The notes beneath the pieces are model-generated. The model saw only the letters and a program-made list of their open reading frames with translations, was not told where the DNA came from and made no database searches. Shown here in pieces: positions 1 to 6,974 of a stretch of DNA of 64,000 nt (positions are counted from its first letter, which is position 1; each line of letters opens with the position of its first letter). This DNA comes from Bacteroidales bacterium (GTDB lineage: Bacteria > Bacteroidota > Bacteroidia > Bacteroidales > UBA4417), in contig JADJGZ010000004.1 of assembly GCA_016707785.1 (NCBI GenBank), positions 62,001-126,000 of the forward strand. Direction: 5' to 3'. A program made the position numbers and the translations under genes.

Positions 1-67
1 GATTCTCCTCATCGTGGCTAAGCTTAGCCTCCTCGGGATTTTGGTCTGAATGCGTGTTTTCCTTCAT
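1..67 (-). CDS. N-terminal fragment of a gene cut by the window edge
   Basis: Reading the minus strand from an ATG at 67 gives an uninterrupted start of 22 residues, MKENTHSDQNPEEAKLSHDE followed by EN, that runs off the left edge. The acidic, hydrophilic composition is typical of a cytoplasmic protein N-terminus. The region upstream (68-271) is AT-rich and carries no convincing ORF, as expected for a gene start. Too little is visible to name a family. Confidence 0.45.
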   Translation of the reverse strand, partial: MKENTHSDQNPEEAKLSHDEEN

Positions 68-271
68 GGTACAAATGAATGTTAGGGTTGTTGAATTAGA
101 TTACTATAAAAAAATTTCCCCAAGCTTTCTCAAGACAGGGAAGGTCGATTCGGTTGATTATCTCCTTGCGTTCCGGGCAAAGGAGTGCAAAAATATAAAT
201 TATCCAGATTGGACACCAATAAGTTGCAACTTTATATGATGTTTTTATACAAGCGTTGATACAAGGGGCTG

Positions 272-2599
272 TCAATTCAATGCCTGCCGGTTAAAAAGGA
301 TATACCCTATATTCAGGAAGAAAGAATATGGCTTTTCTTCTTTCCCAAAATAAGAATATGAAACACTTAGGGGGCCGATCGGACTTTGATAGATCAAAGA
401 AGTTGATCCGGCATAATTAAGGTAATTAAATACAGGCCCGTATTTTGCCTGTCTGTTGTTATCCTGCAATAGTTGTCTATAGGGAATCATCACAAATCCT
501 TCAATCCTCATATCCACATTTTTCCACAATGTCAGGATATTCCTCTGACCAGCAGCGAAATACACCGGATTTCTGAAGGTAGGAAGAAAAAGTGTAGCCA
601 TTTCCGGAATCGGACTAAAACCAGGTGATGCTAAGAGAGTAGATGTATAATTCCGGAAGAGATGCTGAAATGACATCATGGCTTCAAGGTAAAATCCTCC
701 GGTATATGGGCCTCTTTTACTAAAGTACTTTTCATAACAAATATTGGCCTGAATATAATTATGGGCTTGCTCGAAATCAGTCCTTTCAAGCCCGGTTGAA
801 CCCGGTTTATGCTCTTCCATTGAGGAGATAAACCTGACCTGGCTATAAAACCTTTCACCTTTGTTGGCATATTGCTTCCGGTTTAAGGAATTGGATTCTA
901 TTGCAAACAAAGGGCTATAAAACTCAATAGTTGTTTTATCAAGGGTGTCTTTCGAAGTAAAGGTGTTGGTCTGGTAATAGCTGTCAATTATCTGACCAAC
1001 ATTTAAAGCAAGTTCAATTTTAGTTTTATGCTTTATCGGGAAACCGAACCTGAAGTCCCAATAGTTTTCCCCATGTTTTAAATATACAGGTGTTTCATAA
1101 TCAAAGAAATAGGTATTTGAAGTATTCATATAATTAAACCGGTTACCGATATAGCTGCTTTCAAGAAAGAAAGGGATACGGCTTGGGAATTCAACACGGC
1201 CTCCCAGCTTAACAGAATTATAAAACCGCCCGATGTAGGCATTGAACTCCATGGAAGTAGCAATCTTCGACCAATAGGTGTATTGAAGGCGGAGAAATAC
1301 TTCATTATTGGCTTTAGATGAGATATTTCCACCGAAATCAGCAGTGACATTATTCTCCCTGCTGGCCTGAATATGCAATTCATAACCCTTAAGTTCGGGT
1401 GAATAGTGGATTTGCGGATACGTATGAGAAACCCGATTCTCGGCAAGCAATCGGAAATATTCCCCTTTTACCTCTTCCAGGGTAGTGGTATCTAGTATTG
1501 CCCGATAGCGATATTTACGGGGAAGCTCATGTTGCAATAATTTCTTCACATAAGTGTATTGCCCATCAGTGAGCCCGGAAATACTGTATTTTTTTATATC
1601 ATAATACGGCTTTTTCTGGTTGAATGCACTTCTCAAAGCAGAACGCTGTTCCTGTGAAACCGAATCCAGTACAAACTTCCTGATCTCAGGAAGCATTCGC
1701 TGAGCTGCAACATACCCGCTATCAATAAACTCCCTGGAATGTGAAAAATCTATCACATTTACAGCTTTGAGTTCAGGTTCAATCATTACCCCACTTTCAC
1801 AAATCACATCATATTTTGATTTCTCCATCAGCATATTTGTAAGCTGGGAAACCACATTGTCATCGGAGGGTGGACGGGCATTACTGGATGCTTTACTTCC
1901 GATAATTATGTCCGGGAAGAAATCTTCGTAGGCTACATCTGAAGGAAAGTTATTATACATTCCGCCATCGAACAGCAATTTCCCGTCAATGCGAATGGGT
2001 TTAAAGTAAAAAGGAAATGTCATGGATGCCCGGATAGCAGAACCAAGATCCCCTGATTTAAGAACTATCGATTTATTTTCATCCACATCAGCTGCAACAC
2101 AACGAAATGGGACCATCAGGCTGTCAAAATTGTAGTTTGCAGCCGCTGAAGCACTTCCAAACAGCTCAAGGAAAGCAAAATCCATTCTGACCGGAGAAAC
2201 AATATTTGTTGGTAGTTGAGTTTGAAGCACAGAATCATACCTGAACCTGAAGGTCATCCATGATGCATCAGGGTATGATTGCCGGAAGAAATAATAGTAC
2301 TTTGATTCAATCTTTCCGGTAACCCATTCATTAAATTCTTCGGAGGAGATGATATTCTCCATATCGGATGGAGAATACCCTGCTGCATACAAGCCTCCAA
2401 TAATCGCCCCCATGGAGGTGCCTGCAATATAGTCAATGGGAATACACGCTTCTTCCAGGGCTTTCAAAACACCAATGTGACAAACCCCTTTAGCACCTCC
2501 TCCACTTAGTACAACAGCTACCTTCTGTGCTTGCACCAGGGAAGTGGTCAGCAAGAAAAGAAAAAAGAGAAAAATGTATTGAGTAAACCTTTGTCGCAT
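272..2599 (-). CDS. Patatin-like phospholipase fused to an outer-membrane beta-barrel (type Vd, PlpD-like)
   Basis: A predicted exported lipid acyl hydrolase of 775 aa. A signal peptide (about 1-24, ending LVQAQ) leads directly into a patatin domain. The oxyanion motif GGGAKG is at 33-38, the nucleophile Ser62 is in GTSMG, and Asp211 is in the DGG motif, giving the Ser-Asp dyad. From about residue 350 there is a POTRA-like stretch (YSISGLTDGQYTYVKKLL) and then a long region of alternating beta strands ending in an aromatic-rich C-terminus, as in Omp85-type barrels. This order matches PlpD-type Vd secretion proteins, which carry a phospholipase through their own barrel. An in-frame ATG exists 30 codons upstream (2689), but the ATG at 2599 places the signal peptide correctly and lies 31 nt from a good -7 box. 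The exact lipid substrate cannot be read from sequence. Confidence 0.88.
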   Translation of the reverse strand: MRQRFTQYIFLFFLFLLTTSLVQAQKVAVVLSGGGAKGVCHIGVLKALEEACIPIDYIAGTSMGAIIGGLYAAGYSPSDMENIISSEEFNEWVTGKIESKYYYFFRQSYPDASWMTFRFRYDSVLQTQLPTNIVSPVRMDFAFLELFGSASAAANYNFDSLMVPFRCVAADVDENKSIVLKSGDLGSAIRASMTFPFYFKPIRIDGKLLFDGGMYNNFPSDVAYEDFFPDIIIGSKASSNARPPSDDNVVSQLTNMLMEKSKYDVICESGVMIEPELKAVNVIDFSHSREFIDSGYVAAQRMLPEIRKFVLDSVSQEQRSALRSAFNQKKPYYDIKKYSISGLTDGQYTYVKKLLQHELPRKYRYRAILDTTTLEEVKGEYFRLLAENRVSHTYPQIHYSPELKGYELHIQASRENNVTADFGGNISSKANNEVFLRLQYTYWSKIATSMEFNAYIGRFYNSVKLGGRVEFPSRIPFFLESSYIGNRFNYMNTSNTYFFDYETPVYLKHGENYWDFRFGFPIKHKTKIELALNVGQIIDSYYQTNTFTSKDTLDKTTIEFYSPLFAIESNSLNRKQYANKGERFYSQVRFISSMEEHKPGSTGLERTDFEQAHNYIQANICYEKYFSKRGPYTGGFYLEAMMSFQHLFRNYTSTLLASPGFSPIPEMATLFLPTFRNPVYFAAGQRNILTLWKNVDMRIEGFVMIPYRQLLQDNNRQAKYGPVFNYLNYAGSTSLIYQSPIGPLSVSYSYFGKEEKPYSFFLNIGYILFNRQALN

Positions 2600-2629
2600 G
2601 CAATTGAACATATAGAAACAAAACGGATA

Positions 2630-2665
2630 CAAAAATAACTTATTGTCCTGCAAAAGGTCAACAAA
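2630..2665 (-). promoter_or_regulatory. Promoter of the patatin-barrel gene
   Basis: On the minus strand the -7 element reads TATTTTTG (2630-2637), a match to the Bacteroidota consensus TAnnTTTG. TTG/TTTG triplets about 21-24 nt further upstream (2659-2665) could serve as the -33 element. The ATG is 31 nt downstream. Confidence 0.5.
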
Positions 2666-2687
2666 AAATTGAGTAATTTCTTCAGGC

Positions 2688-2750
2688 AAAAAAGACCATC
2701 CCCTAAATATTTTTCCTTTGATTCAGGAGAAATATCGTCGGGGGATGATC
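2688..2750 (-). terminator. Rho-independent terminator after the gamma-lyase gene
   Basis: The arms at 2694-2703 (GACCATCCCC) and 2741-2750 (GGGGATGATC) pair with one wobble. An inner pair (ATATTTTTCC with GGAGAAATAT) extends the hairpin around a short loop. In the minus direction the hairpin is followed at once by a run of six T (2693-2688). It lies 49 nt after the gamma-lyase stop. Confidence 0.65.
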
Positions 2751-2798
2751 ATATTAAATAAGACTAAAATAGTTACCCGAAGAGGATCTTTCTTGCAT

Positions 2799-3980
2799 TT
2801 ACACTTTTTGCAATGCCTGGTCCAGATCAGCAATCAAATCTTCAACATCTTCAATTCCAACCGAGTAACGCACAAGGCCATCGGTAATCCCTGCCTTTGC
2901 TTTTCCATCAGCAGATACCTTTGAATGGGTCATGGATGCAGGATGTTGAATCAGGGTTTCAACCCCACCGAGAGAAACAGCCAGGATAGCCAGTTTTACA
3001 TTATTCATCAGTGTTTTGCCTGCATTCAGTCCACCTTTCAGTTCAAAACTGATCATTGAACCCGGGCCATTCATCTGTTTTTTGGCCAGCTCATATTGTG
3101 GATGAGATGGTAAACCAGGATAACGCACCCAATCTACCTTTGGATGGTTTTCGAGGAAGGAGGCCAGTTTCATTGCATTTTGCTGAGAACGGTCGATACG
3201 GATACCCAGGGTTTTAAGTCCGCGGATAGCAAGGTATGCCTGGTGGGGATCCATATTGAAGCCAAGATTAACCATATTGGAGCGGAGTTTCTTATACAAG
3301 GCTTCATCCCTGGCGATGATAATACCTGCTACTACATCAGCATGACCATTGATGAACTTTGTCATGGAGTGTAGAACAATATCAACACCCATATCGAGGG
3401 GTTTCTGGAGGTAAGGGCTACAGAAGGTATTATCCACAGCAACGGGAATTCCGTGCTCCTTTCCAAGAGCAGCACAAGCATGGAGATCGGTAATATCCAT
3501 GGTAGGATTTGAAGGTGTTTCGATATAAATCAGCTTTGTATTGGGTCTGATTGCTTTTCTTATCTCTTCAATATCGGCGGTATTCACAAAAGAGGCTTCA
3601 ACACCGAAACGGGTGTATTGTTGCTCAAGAATCACTCTTGATGGCCCATATACTGCTGCTGAGCTCACCACATGGGCACCCTGGCCAAGAAAAGAGAAAT
3701 AGACGGTATTCACTGCTCCCATGCCTGAACTGGTAGCAATGGCTCCAAACCCATTTTCCAGCAAGGCAATTTGTTTCTCAAGCGCATTGATGGTAGGATT
3801 GGCAATACGGGTATAGATGTATCCATCGCTTTCCCCTGAAAAGCACCTGGCACCATGATCTGCATCTTCAAACACAAAGGTTGATGTCTGGTAAATGGGA
3901 ACTGTTGCACTTCCCAACGGGTCTTTAAAGCCACCGCCATGGATGAGCTTTGAATTAAAACCAAGGTCTTTTGAATCCAT
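2799..3980 (-). CDS. Cys/Met-metabolism PLP enzyme, methionine gamma-lyase-like
   Basis: A 393-aa cytoplasmic PLP enzyme of the trans-sulfuration family (pfam01053 type), full family length. The PLP lysine is Lys208 in the SMTKFINGH signature. Tyr111 (YG) and the substrate-binding segment YIETPSNPT are present. Overall it reads closest to methionine gamma-lyases, which cleave methionine to methanethiol, ammonia and 2-oxobutyrate. Position 113, just after Tyr111-Gly112, is Pro, where canonical methionine gamma-lyases have a conserved Cys and cystathionine enzymes usually have Gly. Substrate preference is therefore open: cystathionine, homocysteine or O-acetylhomoserine are possible. It follows the ferredoxin-ATPase gene by 38 nt on the same strand and is probably co-transcribed. 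Confidence 0.85.
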   Translation of the reverse strand: MDSKDLGFNSKLIHGGGFKDPLGSATVPIYQTSTFVFEDADHGARCFSGESDGYIYTRIANPTINALEKQIALLENGFGAIATSSGMGAVNTVYFSFLGQGAHVVSSAAVYGPSRVILEQQYTRFGVEASFVNTADIEEIRKAIRPNTKLIYIETPSNPTMDITDLHACAALGKEHGIPVAVDNTFCSPYLQKPLDMGVDIVLHSMTKFINGHADVVAGIIIARDEALYKKLRSNMVNLGFNMDPHQAYLAIRGLKTLGIRIDRSQQNAMKLASFLENHPKVDWVRYPGLPSHPQYELAKKQMNGPGSMISFELKGGLNAGKTLMNNVKLAILAVSLGGVETLIQHPASMTHSKVSADGKAKAGITDGLVRYSVGIEDVEDLIADLDQALQKV

Positions 3981-4018
3981 TTTTGTACTTTATGATGAGT
4001 GTTAAATATTATGAGATT

Positions 4019-4882
4019 TCAACGGATAGCCTGAAGGAGATTTTTCCATAGCTGCGCAAAGATAGGTTCCAATTCTGAATCGAGGGCAGTAAATGTTGAA
4101 GAGTTTTCATGGTTTAATTTCTCAAGGAAAGGGATGACGCCAAGGAATGGAATATTCTGTAATGCAGCATAATTTTTAATCTCATCCAGACAAGTTTTTT
4201 CATCCCTGAAATAATTCACTACGATACTATATCGGATGTTGGATTTATCCAATTCCTCCCTGAGCATGCTGACATTTCTTTCCCAACCCTGGATAGCCCG
4301 TGTCATGATGACAGCAAGGGATGTATTTTTCAGTGCGATCTTCACCTTCCCTGTAATACCCGGACCCAGGTCACAAATAGAGATAGCACCAGGCACCCGG
4401 TAATTATCCAATGCACAAACCAGGGGTAAGAGGAAATCATGATGATCCTCCCCTTTTCCAATGGTGATAAAATTTCCATTGGACCGACCCTGAAGTATAT
4501 ACCCTGTCAATCGTTCTTTTCGTGAAATACCATGTATACTGCATCCATCCACACAATCGCCGCATGCTTCACATTTGTCCGGATCAATCTCGATTTTTGG
4601 AATATCCCTGTTCAGATGCAGCGCACCGCATTCACAATAGCTCACACAAGCCCCGCAGTATTTACAGTGGTCTTTATCGATCCTGGGAAATCCGGCAAAG
4701 ACTTCAGTAGCATCAAATCTCAGGGATTGCTGGTAATTTAACAAATCAGGTTTTTCGATATCATACCCCATCAGTTGAAGGGTATTTTCATTGTTTTTCC
4801 TGGCTGCCTCGAATAGCATATGTGCCAGCAAGGTCCTCCCTGCGGCACTTTCATGACTAATGATGGATATCTTCTTATTCAA
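4019..4882 (-). CDS. MinD/ParA-superfamily protein with an inserted 2x[4Fe-4S] ferredoxin domain
   Basis: A 287-aa cytoplasmic protein with the layout of the MinD-like ATPases that carry an inserted ferredoxin domain (COG1149 type). Two CxxCxxCxxxC motifs are visible: Cys73/76/79/83 and Cys104/107/110/114. They sit between the N-terminal strand and the switch region (ICDLGPG). The P-loop is abnormal: residues 10-18 read HESAAGRTL where family members have a KGGxGKT-type deviant Walker A, so both the signature Lys and the GKT lysine are missing. It may bind nucleotide weakly or not at all. Relatives are thought to assist iron-sulfur or redox enzyme maturation, but no partner is visible here. 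It starts 12 nt after the UPF0316-type gene, so it is likely in an operon with it. Confidence 0.8.
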   Translation of the reverse strand: MNKKISIISHESAAGRTLLAHMLFEAARKNNENTLQLMGYDIEKPDLLNYQQSLRFDATEVFAGFPRIDKDHCKYCGACVSYCECGALHLNRDIPKIEIDPDKCEACGDCVDGCSIHGISRKERLTGYILQGRSNGNFITIGKGEDHHDFLLPLVCALDNYRVPGAISICDLGPGITGKVKIALKNTSLAVIMTRAIQGWERNVSMLREELDKSNIRYSIVVNYFRDEKTCLDEIKNYAALQNIPFLGVIPFLEKLNHENSSTFTALDSELEPIFAQLWKNLLQAIR

Positions 4883-4894
4883 CAGCCAGGAGTT

Positions 4895-5487
4895 TTATTT
4901 TGATTTCATCAGCCTTGCTGCAAACCCACCCAATGCAGTGCGGGATGGAGATCGCCTGAAAACTCCTTCATTGGAGCTTTTAACATCTTCAATGGTGTAA
5001 AAGGCAGTAGGGTTGAATTCATGCACCGTTTGCACAAAACCCTGGATTTCTTTCCTGCGGATGATAGAGAATATTATTTTAATTTTCCCTTTTGCCCCTT
5101 CTCCATCCACCAGGGTGAGTCCAAAATTTTGTGAAGTGAGTGCATTCACCAATTCAGGGGATTCCGGGAAAGAATTACCCTAATAATTACTGTTCCCAGT
5201 GAAAGCCTCTCTTCCAACTTGATACCAATGAAATTTCCCATAGCAAAACCTGCACCATAGGCTATATAGCTGAGCCAGTTATCAAGATGCTGCATAATCT
5301 GTCCTACAGCAAGCAGCCAGATGATCACTTCAAAAAAGCCAAGAAAAGGCGCAATATACTTGAGTCCCTTGGAAATAAATATAAGGCGCATCGTGCCAAT
5401 GCTTTGATCCAAAATCCTGGCAAAGAAGATCAGGAGTGGAAGAATGACCCAGGAAAATAAGGTGGTGTCAGTTGCTATGGAGAACAT
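4895..5487 (-). CDS. UPF0316 / DUF5698-DUF2179 membrane protein, interrupted by a -1 frameshift
   Basis: Two adjacent frames form one gene. The N-terminal frame (5487-5146) encodes hydrophobic segments and ends in GIKLEERLSLGTVIIRVIL, the typical DUF5698 end. The downstream frame (in phase from about 5163 to 4895) resumes with SPELVNALTSQNFGLTLVDG and continues as DUF2179. Adding one base near 5157-5164 (minus CGGAATCCCC) restores a 197-aa protein, the normal family length. The function of this membrane family is not established. It heads a probable operon with the ferredoxin-ATPase and gamma-lyase genes. The break sits beside a four-base C run, so a sequence error is as likely as a true pseudogene. 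Confidence 0.82.
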
Positions 5488-5509
5488 GATAATACAGGTT
5501 TTCAGCGGG

Positions 5510-5517
5510 CAAAATTA
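5510..5517 (-). promoter_or_regulatory. -7 element of the UPF0316-type operon
   Basis: Minus strand TAATTTTG matches TAnnTTTG and lies 23 nt upstream of the ATG at 5487. No clear -33 TTTG is visible. The hairpin repeat array begins about 50 nt further upstream. Confidence 0.45.
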
Positions 5518-5567
5518 CGGTTTATGATGGCATGAAAATAATTAAATGTTAATAGATTGTCCCGTGA

Positions 5568-5953
5568 CGGCTGGCGCGCGTCTCCCGACGCGTGACTGCT
5601 GGCGCGCGTCTCCCGACGCGTGACTGCTGGCGCGTGTCTCCCGACGCGTGACTGCTGGCGCGCGTCTCCCGACGCGTGACTGCTGGCGCGCGTCTCCCGA
5701 CGCGTGACTGCTGGCGCGCGTCTCCCGACGCGTGACTGCTGGCGCGCGACGCGTGACGCTGGCGCGCCCTCCCAACGCGTAACTGCTGGCGCGCGTCTCC
5801 TGACGCGTGACTGCTGGCGCGCGTCTCCCGACGCGTGACTGCTGGCGCGCGTCTCCCGACGCGTGACTGCTGGCGCGCGTCTCCCGACGCGTGACTGCTG
5901 GCGCGCGTCTCCCGACGCGTGACTGCTGGCGCGCGTCTCCCGACGCGTGACGG
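5568..5953 (-). repeat. Left REP-like tandem array, 14 units
   Basis: Fourteen tandem units start at 5571, 5599, 5627, 5655, 5683, 5711, 5739, 5759 (shortened), 5784, 5812, 5840, 5868, 5896 and 5924. The period is exactly 28 bp except around the short, degenerate seventh to ninth units. Read on the minus strand, each unit holds a perfect hairpin CGCGTC-GGGA-GACGCG, preceded by GTCA and followed by CGCCAGC. GC is far above the flanks. There are no unique spacers, so it is not a CRISPR. The long ORFs seen through it follow from the 28-bp period (84 bp = 28 codons). Confidence 0.93.
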
Positions 5954-5973
5954 CACTATCTAACAGTCTTCTC

Positions 5974-6528
5974 TTACCACAAACTTAATAATTCCACTTT
6001 TATCAATGAATCCTTATCTGCATAATTAGAAGCAGAACTAAATTTATACTCCCAGGGAGTACTGCACAAACCATATTCAACAGGATTGTTATGGATATAA
6101 GATAGTTTCTCCATAAGAAACTTATTGCTGTATAGTAATTTGGCCATATTACCATCTTGCCAGACTTTGTAGTTTGTTATCCTTTTTAATGGCTTTCCAG
6201 CTTCCGAAAATTGGCTCAAAACATCCATATACCCTTCTGGTTTGTCTTGCTCGAGTTTATTAACAATAGCCCTGGCTGTAAATTTCTTTAAATCACGCAA
6301 TATCTCCGAGATTGAAAATTTACCAACTGCCTGAATTATCATATGCACATGATTAGGCATAATGCAATATCCATATACAACCAAACCTTTATTTGTCTGG
6401 TAAAATTTTATGGCATCAATGATTAGTAGTTTGTAGCTATCATCGGCCAATACTTTAATCCAATCAACTATTGTGAAGGTGACAAAATATGCTTCATCAC
6501 CATCAAATATTTTGTATTTGTCTGACAT
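5974..6528 (-). CDS. REP-associated tyrosine transposase (RAYT, Y1_Tnp family)
   Basis: A 184-aa HUH-type single-strand DNA transposase of the IS200/IS605 superfamily. The opening strand FVTFTI (15-20), the HUH motif MPNHVHMI with His60 and His62, and the candidate catalytic Tyr144 in LSYIHNNPVEYGL are all visible and intact. RAYTs are domesticated-like transposases that recognise and nick REP hairpins. The gene stops 20 nt from the left array, and the right array begins 47 nt upstream of its ATG, so repeats replace any normal promoter region. Its base composition is AT-rich, unlike the arrays beside it. The YIHxNPV signature makes the family assignment firm; activity is inference. Confidence 0.9.
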   Translation of the reverse strand: MSDKYKIFDGDEAYFVTFTIVDWIKVLADDSYKLLIIDAIKFYQTNKGLVVYGYCIMPNHVHMIIQAVGKFSISEILRDLKKFTARAIVNKLEQDKPEGYMDVLSQFSEAGKPLKRITNYKVWQDGNMAKLLYSNKFLMEKLSYIHNNPVEYGLCSTPWEYKFSSASNYADKDSLIKVELLSLW

Positions 6529-6574
6529 AACAAGGCAAGATAATAAAAAAAATCATAGAATGGGAAATCGTACT

Positions 6575-6961
6575 GTCACGCGTCGGGAGACGCGCGCCAG
6601 CGGAGGAAAATGGTGCCGTCACGCGTCAGGAGGAAAAAGGTGCCGTCACGCGTCAGGAGACGCGCGCCAGCGGTGATATTGTCACGCGCCAGGAGACGCG
6701 CGCCAGCGGGGAAAACAGTGCCGTCACGCGTCAGGAGACGCGCGCCAGCGGGGAAAATGGTCGTCACGCGTCAGGAGACGCGCGCCAGCGGGGGAAAATG
6801 GTGCCGTCACGCGTCAGGAGACGCGCGCCAGCGGTGATATTGTCACGCGTCGGGAGACGCGAGCCAGCGGTGGACAATGGTGCCGTCACGCGTCAGGAGA
6901 CGCGCGCCAGAGGGGGTGCCGTCACGCGTCGGGAGACGCGCGCCAGCCACGCGCGCCAGCG
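6575..6961 (+). repeat. Right REP-like array with variable spacers, about 10 units
   Basis: Units beginning GTCACGCG start at about 6575, 6618 (truncated), 6645, 6681, 6723, 6763, 6806, 6842, 6885 and 6921, with a partial copy near 6948. Each has the hairpin CGCGTC-(A/G)GGA-GACGCG followed by CGCCAGCG. Spacing is irregular (about 27-43 bp) because of short recurring fillers such as GGGGAAAATGGTGCC. Orientation is opposite to the left array. The array ends 14 nt short of the glycoside hydrolase stop codon. Confidence 0.92.
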
Positions 6962-6974
6962 AAATTGTAAGGCA

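Larger units (their letters stand above)
5568..6961. mobile_element. RAYT with flanking divergent REP arrays
   Basis: A single-domain Y1 transposase gene lies between two arrays of the same hairpin repeat in opposite orientation. The left array is read on the minus strand and the right array on the plus strand, so both point away from the gene. This is the general arrangement of REP/RAYT systems, but the arrays are much longer than the few REPs that usually flank a RAYT. No target-site duplication could be identified. Confidence 0.75.

Noticed and set aside
54..239. Plus-strand ORF of 61 codons at the left edge
   Set aside because: It overlaps the more plausible minus-strand gene start at 67 and has no family resemblance or promoter.
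4895..5152. Separate small DUF2179 gene
   Set aside because: Its upstream part lies in the preceding frame and joins after one-base correction to the normal family length.
5542..5956. Long open reading frames through the left hairpin array (repeating SRVGRRAPAVTRRETRASSH)
   Set aside because: They arise because three 28-bp units equal 84 bp and contain no stop. They are shadows of a repeat, with extreme composition and no start signals.
5568..6961. CRISPR array
   Set aside because: Left units have no spacers. Right-hand fillers are repeated, not unique, and there are no cas genes; the RAYT gene explains the hairpins better.
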